Assembly (NCBI GenBank): GCA_947311845.1
Contig: CAMZMU010000049.1
Coordinates: 4,213,368-4,277,367, forward strand
DNA length: 64,000 nucleotides
Direction of reading: 5' to 3'
Source of the DNA: Poa pratensis
Lineage: Eukaryota > Streptophyta > Magnoliopsida > Poales > Poaceae
This document shows positions 32,835-45,563 of the stretch, one piece after another. The notes beneath the pieces are model-generated. The model did not search any database. It was not told the origin of the DNA and saw only the letters and a list, made by a program, of their open reading frames with translations. Made by a program: the position numbers and the translations under genes. Within the stretch, counting starts at the first letter, position 1; every line of letters begins with the position of its first letter.

Positions 32835-35800
32835 TGTTCGACGCGTTTTTGGCACAATTTTGTACTAAGTATAAAAAATATATGTAGCAATGACATACAC
32901 AAAAGTCATAGTATACATCCAAGCTGGCTCTTGATTCATCGAGTGTATATGCCTGCATGAGCCACGTACAGGCAGCTGGTAAATGCATAAAAGCGCCGTA
33001 CGGAAAGTGCTATACATATACACAACAGATTGGTGATTACCTACAGGCCTTGTGACTTCCTCGGTCACGTATGTGCACCGGATCCGTTTGTTCCAACTTC
33101 CAACTAATAAGATATGTTTGCCAGCTGATTTTGATCCATCCAAGTGATCAGATATGCATGAGTTCAAACCGTCAGCTATTTCCTCGGTAAAAGGATCGCG
33201 CATCCGGCCGTCATGCGTGCAACAAAATCGGAAGATTACGCGGCTCTCACGGGTGAAGCGGATCCTTATCGCCTCACGTCTACTGCCTATAAAAGGCACT
33301 CACCCAACACCCAAAGAGGGGAGGACAGAGGAAGCCAACTCTAGGCACACAGATTGGTGCAGCAAATGACACGCCCCACAGGGCTGTGGATACTGCACCC
33401 GAGGACGGCCGGCCATGGCGCCTAGGAAGTACCTCGACGCCGGTAGACGCTCGCCGGAGGGCTGACCGGCGATGCTTCCTGTCATCCGCATCCACGTTGT
33501 TCATCCGCTGAGCGACATGGGTCTTCTTTCAACTACGCCAACATGCTAGATTACAAGGGCTGCCGAATGACGCGCCCGCGGAGGCATCATGCATATGCAT
33601 ACACCTTTCACACATCCATTCCTCCTTTTATCACTGCGTGCTCTATCTCCTTTCTATCTAGCAGGTTTCTCAGGAGGGGAGGTAGAGGAGGAACTCGGAA
33701 TACCCAGATCGATCATTCAAGGAGCAGCACATGACACGCCCGTCAGGGCTGTGGATGCTCGGACCCGGCGGTGGCCATTGATGACACGCCCTCGAGCCGG
33801 TGGCCGCGGCGCCCTGGACATGCCATGCATGGCGATGGCGGGCGCGCGCCAAGGAACGACCGGTAATCCTTTCTTCATCCGAGCTAGCACTTGCATCCGC
33901 GAGCAGATCGACCACTTTGCCTTCCATCAACACCAACATGCTACATCACGCGCCCATGGGCGGGAGAACAAGGCAACGCAGCTGGCCGACATTGAGTTGC
34001 TGCCGGCGTGTAGCTAGAAGCCGTCTCCACCGCCAATGACCAAGGCCACGGCGTCCTGGACATGCCATGCATGGCGATGGCGAGTGCACGCCGAGGAATG
34101 ACGATCGATCCTTTCTTCATCGAAGTGAGCACATGCATCCGGGAGCAGATCAACCGCCACCATCATCGACCAAGAAGACGAAGCGAGGCCTACGGCATGG
34201 CGTCATCTCCATCCTACGAGGATGTTGGCGGGGCCGTTGACGAGCAGCACGGCGCCATCTCCAACGTCAAGACGACGTCCCGACGGCCGGCACATGGTCC
34301 GGCGTCATCTTCATCTACATGACAACATCGTCGGGCACATACAGCCCGGTGTCATCTCCAACTCCACGACACGGCGGGCGGCATCGGCACCACGACGCGC
34401 CAAGATGTATTTCCGGAGGCCATCACATCAACAACGTCGATCTTGTTTGTCAAGACGCTCTTTGTCCAGGCCACCAAAGCAGGTGGTGAACTTCTTCGGC
34501 AAGAACGTCGCCATCGGAACTGCCCGTGTCCGCGCAGCCCGCCGGCGACTTCACCGCCAAGATGTACATCTGAAGTGTAGCCGATGGAGCTCACGGTGAG
34601 TGCAGAGTTCATGCCGTCCACGTCGAGCCCACGGCACCATTCTCAACAAGGTCATCCTCTTTGACAAGAACGACTCGCCGTCGTGCAATCCGCCGACGCC
34701 AAGGTGCTGCCAACGTGCAGCCCCAAAAGCCATCTTCATCGCCATGATGTTCATCTAGAAGAGTAATCGATGGAGCTCGCTGCGATGCGGAGTCCATGCC
34801 GTTCACGTCGAGCCCATGGCACTGTCAACAACATTCAAGAAACTGTATCAAGTAGCTATGTTGCAGGGTGTAGTCCATCAGGCATGCCAGCACTCCAAGA
34901 CCCGATGCATGCATCAATCTCACGACATGCAAATCCAATCACTCAGGTATGTCCAGATTAATTAATTATTTTACTTCATGCATGTTCATGTCATCAGGTA
35001 CGAACGAATCCAAGTATGGATAATGGACGCCGTGGAGTCGGCTCCATCACGCCCACCGCTGGAATCTCAACGCCCACACATCCGCACGCCAGCTGCTGTC
35101 AACGGAGCTGCAACGGAGACTACATCGACACACCAGGCCATCTTCAACAACCTCTCCCTGACGCCGACCGCAGACACTTCATCGACACTCCCGCGCCAGA
35201 CTTCCTCGACACATCTCCCCGACAAGGATGCCGACTGCACCTGCACATCGTCTTTCGTCAACGTCAACAATTTACGCCGGTTGAATTACACGACCACGAC
35301 ACATCAAGCCTCCAAAAGATCATGCATGTCTTCGGCGCCACAAGATCTACATCGACAACTTCATATACCGTCGTCATCGAGCCACGTTGCCGCGCGACGA
35401 CATTCAAGTCTTTTTCGACTTCTACACTAACACTTTTCCTCGACATCGTCCTAGCATCGACGAGGCGAAGCCACTCCACCGACATGTCCTTTTTCCGATG
35501 AAACAAACCACTTCTTGCCGGGCACCGATGAGGCGAAGGCAAGCCATCAAGTCCGACCGACGAGGCGGACATCACAAGGCCAGGCACCGACGAGGCGAAG
35601 GCCGCCTACCTGTCTGAGCTGACGAAGCCAGACATCTTCATCATCGGACATCGACAAGTTGGAGGAATGCGACTAAGCATCGCCGGAGCGACGGACGTAC
35701 CGCTCCATCTTCCACTTCACCATCGCATCATCATCAGGAGAAGACGAGACTTGAAGACGACGACCATTGCAGCAGCTTAATCGGAGGTGGTCCGCGACCT

Positions 35801-36080
35801 TGCCTCGCGGACGTAATTAAGCGGGAGCCATCCGAGGCCCCGTGAACCAGAACTTCACAATCGCCCAAGTCATATCGGCCGCGCTAGCAGGCCATGGAGC
35901 GCATATTGTAAAGGGATCATGTACTTTTGTTTCTCCATTGAGAGATTAATAAAATGCAAGTTTCCCTATATTTTTACTTGTGTACTTAGTACACTGGCAC
36001 GCCCGCATATTTATTTTCTCCTGGCGCGTAGAGAGATAATAATACGTCATACGCGTCTTTATTATTTTTCGTGTCAAACA
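32835..36080 (+). repeat. LTR1 (5' LTR of LARD1, 3246 bp)
   Basis: It begins TGTTCGACGCG and ends GTGTCAAACA. A TATA box (TATAAAAG) lies at 33288-33295, giving a U3 of about 480 bp. An AATAAA lies at 35948-35953, and the U5 box TGGCACGCCCGC at 35995-36006. Frames such as 33589-34017 and 35016-35501 come from repetitive CATCGAC-type sequence and have no coding signature. Confidence 0.9.
33288..33295 (+). promoter_or_regulatory. TATA box of LTR1
   Basis: TATAAAAG lies in GC-balanced sequence about 450 bp into the LTR. It is repeated at 39924-39931 in LTR2 with exact 6636-bp spacing. Confidence 0.75.
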
Positions 36081-36083
36081 AAA

Positions 36084-36101
36084 TGGCACGCCCGGTGGGA
36101 C
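36084..36101 (+). other. Primer-binding site of LARD1
   Basis: TGGCACGCCCGGTGGGAC begins 3 nt after the LTR terminal CA, the position expected for the tRNA primer site. LARD2 has the same 18 bases. I did not assign the tRNA. Confidence 0.8.
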
Positions 36102-36620
36102 ATGGTTCTCCTCCCATCTTTGCTGCGCAACAATGGTCGTCGTATTCGTCTTATGGATCTTCTTCAAATTACAAGATGGTGTGGATAATTCTTGGCGAAG
36201 TCCTATCTTTATTGGTGATGTTAATTAATTACCAGTGCCCTTGGTGATCCATCTTTGATCCCTTGTTGTATTGGAGATCCATGGGTGCAATTTCAATATG
36301 CCCCGATCATGGGTTTTGTATTCTATGGAGCGGCCATGTCAAGGAGGCGCCGTAATTCATCTTAAGGGCTCAAGATGCTGCTGCTATTCAGGAGGCATCA
36401 TTGGTTGTCGGTTACACTATCCACGCATTATTGCGGGAATTGTCAAAAATAGTTTCCATGCCGATGTGCTAGGGGCACCCTTTGAATCAAGGAAGTGCCC
36501 GCTAAAAGCGAAGGCAAGCTTTGTCAATCTCGACTGTAAAATCCAACTGGTGAGGCCATCAAATATGGCGGCCCTTCGAATTTAAAGAAGTCATCCTCAA
36601 CATACGCTCCTGATAGGCCC
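36102..36620 (+). other. 5' leader of LARD1
   Basis: It is about 90% similar to 48840-49338 of LARD2 (reverse). Homology with the autonomous Tat copy covers its last bases and stops at CTCAAC, where the right Tat copy has the ATG of gag. Broken frames here may be remnants, but none is conserved between the two LARDs. Confidence 0.7.
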
Positions 36621-39416
36621 ATTTCCTCCAACCTATTGGTGCCTTGATGCGATGGCGAAACTCGAGGAGCATATTCACGAAGCGCAGGTTCTAGTCGAAG
36701 AGCTATGGTAGATATAGCCTTCACATATGGCATTTATTTTGGAAAATTGCACCACACATGCATCACATTATTTCAACTCTTTTCATAATCAGATGTCATG
36801 CTTAATCATATTAATGGTTTTAAAAAAAAATCCCATTGATGTTTGAAGATTTGGCTACCTTGGGACTTGTCAGAGGGTTGCACAATGTATCATGTTGCAG
36901 ATGGATCTGATCCCACACCCGTAATGCACGACACGTGCCAATTGTATGCTTCTGGAGGCAGCGGAGAAGACTACTTGGGCTACTTCTGAGTAATGAGGCC
37001 CCACACCCCTTTGATTCCGGATGTGTCTCAGGTTCACCGAGGCACCACGCCCCGGGGAAGACTCTAGGGAAAAGATCAAGAGAGGGCTGCCCCGCTCAAC
37101 AAAAGTTGGACGTGGTGCGTAGTCACTTGGCAACCCGGGTTGTGCCACCAAAAGCTCCACATAATATGCCTGAGGGTTTTAGTTGACCAGGGTGAATGGC
37201 TGCCTTCCAAGTTCTCAAGGTGGCTCCCCGAGGAAACATTAAGTATCTCCAAGCAAGTTTGATCAATCGTCAAAAGAAGAGCAAGAATAAAGCAATTTCC
37301 AAGCAAGTGCAAGCAATCCTATAAAGAAAACAAATATCGTGAAGCCAAAGGACAACCAAATTGTCCGCGAAAGCAGTCCTCACAAGAGGAAAATCTCCAC
37401 GAAGTGAAGAATCAAGTCCATCAGTCCGGAGCAGTAAGGGAATCACTGAAAAGAAGGCGGTCGGTAGTCATTCACCACCCCTCAACAAAGGCATGACAAA
37501 TTTTTACAAGCCATTGTCCCATAAACATCTACCCTGATTTTACCTCACCCATGCTTTGGTGTTCTTGAGACACGGAAGGGAGCATGGTGGAGCTGTGGGG
37601 TTTACTCATTCTTTGATGGGCTAGAGTATGATTTTCTGCTGCCTCAAAAAGCATGCATGAAGCATGGCGTCTCCACACACGTACGCCAAAATGAAATTCA
37701 ATATTATGTTGTAACCGCCATAGTCCTCCGACGGTTCCCAATGACAAGTCCTTTTGTAGCCTTTTCTGATTACAAATCTATGCATCATGATCTACATTGG
37801 GGCTAGTATACTCATGCAATGTTTTCAAATCCTTTTCATTTTTTTTAAATGATACACAACATACATATGCATTTGTTTTTCTCACATTTAGTGCAGCCAT
37901 CCTCTTTATTATGGCGCACATGTGGAACCTGCGCTAAGAAGATAGCTAATCGGACTAAGACGTCCATGTGCCATGACATCGCCGACGACTTCTCGGCGCT
38001 CCAGTTTTTCTTCACCACCAAAACATCATGGACGCCGCGTGTAGAAATCCGTGCACCATGATGTCACCGACGACATCCCGGCGCTCGACCCTCCACTCCA
38101 ACATACATCATGGAAGCTAGGGGCAGCAACCCGTGCACCATGACGTCGCCGACGACATCCCGGCGCTCGGTCTTCTACATCAACATACATCATGAGTGCT
38201 GGGGCAGCAACCCATGCACCATGATGTCGCCGACGACATCCCGGCGCTCGATCCTCTACTCCAAGATACATCATGGGTGCTGGGGCAAAACCCGTGCACT
38301 ATGACGTCGCCGACGGCTTCCCGGCAAACGATCTTCTACATCAACCTAGATCACGTATGGACACTGGGGCAGCAACACCCGCGTGTCCATGTCCTCTCCG
38401 ACCTATACATTAGGCCTACTAGAGAGCTACAACAACACACCCAAGACTTCGCTGATGGCATCCCAGCGTCCGATCATCTACATCAACATATAACATGGGC
38501 CAGCAACGCCCGTGTGTACATGAAGTCGATGGCATTCCGACGCCTTATCTTCAACAACAACGACGCTGGGGCAAGACCCTCGATCGTTTACACAGCCGAT
38601 GGCTAATCCGGCACTCTCTCTCTCATGAGCTCGCTGAAGGCTTTCCAGCATAATATTATCCTCTCATATATAGACGGTCAATGTCTTTCTGACCTTCTTC
38701 TGCATCGCCACTACACCTTGGCATACCCTCGACGATTGTCGGGTGAACCACCAATGGCTTTCTAGTGTCTCATATCAATTCCTCAACTCTCAGATTTATG
38801 GGAGCAGTGTAACGCGCCAGGACGGCTAGCGTGAATCTGTAAAACCCTCGATTTAGTCGGCTGGCACCATGGCAGTTGCGGTCCCGACTAGAATGAAAAT
38901 AATTCTTCAAGGCATGGCATGGTGTTGCGCCGTCAAAAGAAGAATTAAGGTTGTATTTGTTGGCTGGCACCATGGTTGTTACATGGTCGCAACAAGCCTC
39001 CTCGTTCAATCCATGTGCGGGTGAACTAACTTGCACAACTCCGATGATTTTTCATATTCAAGATGAAATATCCTCATGCTTAATTATCAAGTGGTGTACC
39101 TTCTAAGCGTGCTAAGCACGCCAGTGCATCCGGCCGCGCTAGGAGGCCCATGGATATTGTGGCCGCCAAGATAGCGCCTTCGACACAAATGACACTTTTG
39201 CAGGCCAGTCTGCCGTCAAGTACTGAAGAACCACATATGTATTTGAGACCGGTCATCTTATGACAGCATGTTGACTTCATTGATCATTGTGGCGTTTCTC
39301 CATCGGTGCTGCTATGCGAGAAATTTAAAAGAAAAAAAAATGGTCCACAACGCAAAAAAAAAAAAAAATTCAGGCTGCATGATTTCACATTTTCACTTAT
39401 GCGCCGAGATATTTTT
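36621..39416 (+). other. Internal noncoding region of LARD1
   Basis: 36840-37560 and 37560-37900 match the post-pol region of the Tat copies (16640-17420 and 17420-17770), and 38780-39060 matches about 18150-18400. Between them lies an 81-bp tandem repeat. A poly(A) run is at 39352-39367. No gag or pol sequence is detectable. Confidence 0.75.
38030..38345. repeat. 81-bp tandem repeat, about 4 units (LARD1)
   Basis: Units start with a CCGACGACATCCCGGCGCTCG-like core at about 38066, 38148, 38229 and 38310, spaced 81-82 bp. Each also contains AACATACATCATGG and GGGGCAGCAACCC. The period is a multiple of three, so frames stay open across units, but stops occur at the edges. Confidence 0.85.
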
Positions 39417-39470
39417 CACCGACTCGGGTCCGATTGCTTCGCGCTCGAACTCGACTCGGTGAGGGGCATT
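39417..39470 (+). promoter_or_regulatory. PPT with hairpin of LARD1
   Basis: The stem arms are CACCGACTCG and CGACTCGGTG (9 of 10 pairs) around an apex with GCTTCGC. The stem-loop spans 39417-39461 and is followed at once by AGGGGCATT and the LTR2 start at 39471. Confidence 0.75.
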
Positions 39471-42183
39471 TGTTCGACGCGTTTTTGGCACAATTTTGTA
39501 CTAAGTATAAAAAATATATGTAGCAATGACATACACAAAAGTCATAGTATACATCCAAGCTGGCTCTTGATTCATCGAGTGTATATGCCTGCATGAGCCA
39601 CGTACAGGCAGCTGGTAAATGCATAAAAGCGCCGTACGGAAAGTGCTATACATATACACAACAGATTGGTGATTACCTACAGGCCTTGTGACTTCCTCGG
39701 TCACGTATGTGCACCGGATCCGTTTGTTCCAACTTCCAACTAATAAGATATGTTTGCCAGCTGATTTTGATCCATCCAAGTGATCAGATATGCATGAGTT
39801 CAAACCGTCAGCTATTTCCTCGGTAAAAGGATCGCGCATCCGGCCGTCATGCGTGCAACAAAATCGGAAGATTACGCGGCTCTCACGGGTGAAGCGGATC
39901 CTTATCGCCTCACGTCTACTGCCTATAAAAGGCACTCACCCAACACCCAAAGAGGGGAGGACAGAGGAAGCCAACTCTAGGCACACAGATTGGTGCAGCA
40001 AATGACACGCCCCACAGGGCTGTGGATACTGCACCCGAGGACGGCCGGCCATGGCGCCTAGGAAGTACCTCGACGCCGGTAGACGCTCGCCGGAGGGCTG
40101 ACCGGCGATGCTTCCTGTCATCCGCATCCACGTTGTTCATCCGCTGAGCGACATGGGTCTTCTTTCAACTACGCCAACATGCTAGATTACAAGGGCTGCC
40201 GAATGACGCGCCCGCGGAGGCATCATGCATATGCATACACCTTTCACACATCCATTCCTCCTTTTATCACTGCGTGCTCTATCTCCTTTCTATCTAGCAG
40301 GTTTCTCAGGAGGGGAGGTAGAGGAGGAACTCGGAATACCCAGATCGATCATTCAAGGAGCAGCACATGACACGCCCGTCAGGGCTGTGGATGCTCGGAC
40401 CCGGCGGTGGCCATTGATGACACGCCCTCGAGCCGGTGGCCGCGGCGCCCTGGACATGCCATGCATGGCGATGGCGGGCGCGCGCCAAGGAACGACCGGT
40501 AATCCTTTCTTCATCCGAGCTAGCACTTGCATCCGCGAGCAGATCGACCACTTTGCCTTCCATCAACACCAACATGCTACATCACGCGCCCATGGGCGGG
40601 AGAACAAGGCAACGCAGCTGGCCGACATTGAGTTGCTGCCGGCGTGTAGCTAGAAGCCGTCTCCACCGCCAATGACCAAGGCCACGGCGTCCTGGACATG
40701 CCATGCATGGCGATGGCGAGTGCACGCCGAGGAATGACGATCGATCCTTTCTTCATCGAAGTGAGCACATGCATCCGGGAGCAGATCAACCGCCACCATC
40801 ATCGACCAAGAAGACGAAGCCGAGGCCTACGGCATGGCGTCATCTCCATCCTACGAGGATGTTGGCGGGGCCGTTGACGAGCAGCACGGCGCCATCTCCA
40901 ACGTCAAGACGACGTCCCGACGGCCGGCACATGGTCCGGCGTCATCTTCATCTACATGACAACATCGTCGGGCACATACAGCCCGGTGTCATCTCCAACT
41001 CCGCGACACGGCGGGCGGCATCGGCACCACGACGCGCCAAGATGTATTTCCGGAGGCCATCACATCAACAACGTCGATCTTGTTTGTCAAGACGCTCTTT
41101 GTCCAGGCCACCAAAGCAGGTGGTGAACTTCTTCGGCAAGAACGTCGCCATCGGAACTGCCCGTGTCCGCGCAGCCCGCCGGCGACTTCACCGCCAAGAT
41201 GTACATCTGAAGTGTAGCCGATGGAGCTCACGGTGAGTGCAGAGTTCATGCCGTCCACGTCGAGCCCACGGCACCATTCTCAACAAGGTCATCCTCTTTG
41301 ACAAGAACGACTCGCCGTCGTGCAATCCGCCGACGCCAAGGTGCTGCCAACGTGCAGCCCCAAAAGCCATCTTCATCGCCATGATGTTCATCTAGAAGAG
41401 TAATCGATGGAGCTCGCTGCGATGCGGAGTCCATGCCGTTCACGTCGAGCCCATGGCACTGTCAACAACATTCAAGAAACTGTATCAAGTAGCTATGTTG
41501 CAGGGTGTAGTCCATCAGGCATGCCAGCACTCCAAGACCCGATGCATGCATCAATCTCACGACATGCAAATCCAATCACTCAGGTATGTCCAGATTAATT
41601 AATTATTTTACTTCATGCATGTTCATGTCATCAGGTACGAACGAATCCAAGTATGGATAATGGACGCCGTGGAGTCGGCTCCATCACGCCCACCGCTGGA
41701 ATCTCAACGCCCACACATCCGCACGCCAGCTGCTGTCAACGGAGCTGCAACGGAGACTACATCGACACACCAGGCCATCTTCAACAACCTCTCCCTGACG
41801 CCGACCGCAGACACTTCATCGACACTCCCGCGCCAGACTTCCTCGACACATCTCCCCGACAAGGATGCCGACTGCACCTGCACATCGTCTTTCGTCAACG
41901 TCAACAATTTACGCCGGTTGAATTACACGACCACGACACATCAAGCCTCCAAAAGATCATGCATGTCTTCGGCGCCACAAGATCTACATCGACAACTTCA
42001 TATACCGTCGTCATCGAGCCACGTTGCCGCGCGACGACATTCAAGTCTTTTTCGACTTCTACACTAACACTTTTCCTCGACATCGTCCTAGCATCGACGA
42101 GGCGAAGCCACTCCACCGACATGTCCTTTTTCCGATGAAACAAACCACTTCTTGCCGGGCACCGATGAGGCGAAGGCAAGCCA
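39471..42183 (+). repeat. LTR2 (3' LTR of LARD1, truncated)
   Basis: It matches LTR1 from 32835 to 35546 with an offset of 6636-6637. The last 534 bp of the LTR (35547-36080 in LTR1) are missing. Confidence 0.9.
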
Positions 42184-42208
42184 ACACATGCATGGCGGCC
42201 GTAGATTT
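42184..42208. other. 25-bp junction sequence of unknown origin
   Basis: These bases match neither the continuation of LTR2 (as seen in LTR1 at 35547) nor the end of LTR3. They look like filler DNA from end joining or a relic of a third sequence. Confidence 0.5.
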
Positions 42209-45198
42209 TGTTTGGCATGAAAAATAATAACTACGCGTATAACGTATTATTATCTCTCTACGCGCCAGGGGCAAAATAAATATGCGGGCGTGCCAGTGTA
42301 CTAAGTACACAAATAAAAATATAGGGAAACTTGCATTTTATTAATCTCTCAAGGGAGAAACAAAAGTACATGATCCCTTTACAATATGCGCACCGTGGCC
42401 TGCTAGCGCGGCCAATATGACTTGGGCGACTGTGAAATTCTGGTTCACGGGGCCTCGGATGGCTCCCGCTTAATTACGTCCACGAGGCAAGGTCGCAGAC
42501 CACCTCCGATTAAGCTGCTGCAATGGTCATCGTCTTCAAGTCTCGTCTTCTCCATGCGCTTGGTGTGGATGATGGTGATGCGATGGTGAAGAGGAAAATG
42601 GAGTGGTACGTCCGTCGCTCCGGCGATGCTTAGTCGCATCCCTCCGACTTGTCGATGTCCGATGATGAAGATGTCTGGCTTCGTCAGCTCAGACAGGTAG
42701 GCGGCCTTCGCCTCGTCGGTGCCCGGCCTGGTGGTGTCCGCCTCGTCGGTCGAACTTGATGTCTTGCCTTCGCCTCATCGGTACCCGGCAAGAAATGGTT
42801 TGATTCATCGGAAGAAGACATGTCGGTGGAGTGGCCTCGCCTCGTCAGTGCTAGGACGATGTCGGGGAAGAATGTTGGTGTAGAAGTCGAAGAAGACTTG
42901 AATGTCGTCGCGCGGCAACGTGGCTCGATGACGACGGTATATGAAGTTGGCGATGTAGATCTTGTGGCGCCAAAGGCATGCATGATCTTCTGGAGGCTTG
43001 ATGTGTCGTGGTCGTGTAATTCAACTGGCGTAGATTGTTGACGTTGACGAACGACGATGTGCAGGTGCAGTCGGCATCCTTGTCGGGGAGATGTGTCGAG
43101 GAAGTCTGACGCGGGAGTGTCGATGAAGTGTCTGTGGTCGGCGTCAGGGAGAGGTCGTTGAAGATGGCCTGGTGTGTCGATGTAGTCTCCGTTGCAGCTC
43201 CGTTGACAGCAACTGGCGTGCGGACGTTGAAATCCCAGGGACGGGCGTGACGGAGCTAAATCGTGACGTCGTGAGCAATGCATATGCTGATATGTCTTCT
43301 GATCTTTCGTACCTGATAGTAGCACACATGCATGTAGTGGAATAATTAATCAGTATATTTCACGTACCTTACTTAGATGGATTAGAGCGCCATGGGGTAG
43401 ATGCATGGCAGTATGGGGTGGTAAGGAAGGAAATGAGCCACATCTTGGCGACATAGCTTGCATGTCGACGACGGCCGGCATCACTAGGAACACGGCGGCC
43501 GGCTGCGCATGGGCAGCTCCGACGGCGACGTTCTTGTCGACGAATGTTGATGACATGGGCTCGACATGAACGGCATGAACTCCGCATCGCAGCGAGCTCC
43601 ATCGATTACTCTCCTAGATGAACATCATGGCGATGGAGATGACTTTGGGCGGCGCGTCGGGTAGCACCTTGGCGTCGGTGGGATGCACGGCTGCGTCATT
43701 CTTGTCGAAGAAGATGACCTTGTTGAAGATGGGTGTCGTGGGCTCAGCTCACATAGACGAGAAGCGGAGATGAACAGCGTCGTCATGCCAAGTTCCCATC
43801 GTACATACCTGCGGCGCCATGTCGTCGACGACGTCGCGGAAATAGAGATGACCTCGGCTGTACAGCGGCTGCCCGACGATGTTGACATGTAGGTGAAGAT
43901 GACATCGGGCCGTGTGCCGGCTGTCGGGACATCGTCTTGACGTTGGAGATGGCGCGGTGCTGCTCACCGGCGGCGGACGTACTTGTGAAGGTGAAGATGA
44001 CGCCGGGCCATGCGCCGGCTGTCGGGACGTCGTCTTGATGTTGGAGATGACGCCGTGCTGCTCACCGGCAGCCACGCAGACGTACTTGTGAAGATGGAGA
44101 TGACGCCGGATCGTCGGCCTCGGCTTCGTCGTCTTGGTCGATGATGGTGGCGGTTGATCTGCTCCCGGATGCATGTGCTCACTTCGATGAAGAAAGGATC
44201 GATAGTCATTCCTCGGCGTGCACTCGCCATCGCCATGCATGGCATGTCCAGGACGCCGTGGCCGTCAGCTCGAGGGCGTGTCCTCAATGGCCACCGCCGG
44301 GTGCGAGCATGCACAGCCCTGACGGGCGTGTCATGTGCTGCTTCCTCAATGATCGATCTGGGTATTCAGCTCCGCCTCGTGTGTCAACGCTGCCGCCGCG
44401 TCCCTCGTCTCCCGGTAATCTGCTATACAACGAGAGAGAGAAAATACATATATTGGTAAAAAAGAGGAATATGCGTGCTAGACAATCAAGCATCACAAGA
44501 TGCATGATGCCTCCGCATTGTTCCTACGAGGAAGGCATGGTCTTCTCGTCGCCATGGGGCCTTTGGCTCGCCAGCCTGTTCTCCGGCGCACATCCGGCAT
44601 CGTGGTATGTCCGGGGCGCCATGGCCGGCAGCTCGAGCATGTCATGGACGGCCATCATATGGTGCAAGCATCCACAGCCCTGCCGGGCGTGTCATCTGCT
44701 GCACCTTGAATGATCAATCTGGGTGTCTCCGCTCCGTCTCCCCTCCTCTCCTCCAGGTGTGTGTTTTTATAGCTAGCCCGTGTGAGAGGATAACGATGCT
44801 CGGGCGACAACTCAGATACGTGATCTTCGGCTTCTGTTAGGCACGGGTGAGTATATCTCCACGGCGGACCGGCCGGCCGCGCGATCTTCTGCCGCAAGAA
44901 ACGCCGATCGTTCGCAATCTCGGCCTTCGTCTGATGCCTATCTGATCACTTCGATGAAACCAACCAACCTGGATACGGCGCTTGTGTATACTTTAGCTGC
45001 CGAAAGGTAGTTCATGCCTGTGCACACGATCGAAGCTGATGGATCCACCCATGGACCAGCCCCATGCATGCACGTACTGAGTTGATCGATGGAACAACCA
45101 GCTAGCTGCATGTACGTAATTTTATTTTAGTACTAGCTCAACTCTTATATCTTGTACGCATATGAGGTCCATAATTTCGTACAAAAATGCGTCGAACA
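42209..45198 (-). repeat. LTR3 (3' LTR of LARD2, 2990 bp)
   Basis: On the minus strand it starts TGTTCGACGCATTTTTG and ends ATGCCAAACA. A TATA box (CTATAAAA) lies at 44772-44765, and the U5 box is at 42284-42295. It is the same family as LTR1 but clearly diverged, with large blocks rearranged, so it comes from a different insertion. Confidence 0.85.
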
Positions 45199-45253
45199 AA
45201 TGCCCCTCGCCAAGGCGAGGTCACTTGCGAAGCAAAGAGAACTTGGCTTGGCG
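45199..45253 (-). promoter_or_regulatory. PPT with hairpin of LARD2
   Basis: A 46-nt stem-loop (45208-45253) has terminal arms CGCCAAG and CTTGGCG and an inner TTGC-TTC-GCAA stem. It is followed by AGGGGCATT before LTR3. Confidence 0.75.
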
Positions 45254-45563
45254 AAATCCTGACGCAACCAGTACGTGTGCAGCCTGAACCAACGCGACTC
45301 CGACCCAGCATGTTAGCACGCTTAGGCGGTACACCAAGGTGTGGTATATGTAGGACGATCTTCTGGCTCAAGACGACTTGTGTCGAATGACGGGTGTTGA
45401 TGTAGATTAGTACGGGTATGTACATCCGCCTATCAGCGCCTCTGCCGAATAATTCTTTTCCATAGCATAGACGCAAACAAAACGCTACAAGTATGTAGCA
45501 TGATTGTGCCCCCTTTCTTTTTTTAACTGACTCTCTCACGGGAGGAATCATGGTAGGAATAAC

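Larger units (their letters stand above)
32835..42183 (+). mobile_element. LARD1: non-autonomous Tat-related LTR element
   Basis: LTR1 (32835-36080) is followed by a PBS, a leader, noncoding DNA homologous to the Tat post-pol region, a PPT and LTR2 (39471-42183, truncated). The internal domain is 3.4 kb with no gag or pol frame. LTR1 and LTR2 are almost identical over 2.7 kb: I noticed one single-base indel and one substitution near 34190 and 34369. The insertion is therefore very young. It abuts the leader of the right Tat copy. Confidence 0.85.

Noticed and set aside
33589..35501. Several 140-160-codon frames in LTR1, repeated in LTR2
   Set aside because: They sit inside LTRs, overlap each other on both strands, have low-complexity His/Thr/Ser/Arg composition and are repeated only because LTRs are repeated.
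36271..36585. Possible protein-coding leader in the LARDs
   Set aside because: Frames are broken differently in LARD1 and LARD2, and no motif is shared in the same frame over its whole length.
42184..42208. LARD2 simply inserted into LTR2
   Set aside because: The 25 bp before LTR3 do not continue the LTR2 sequence known from LTR1, and the remainder of LTR2 is not found after LARD2.
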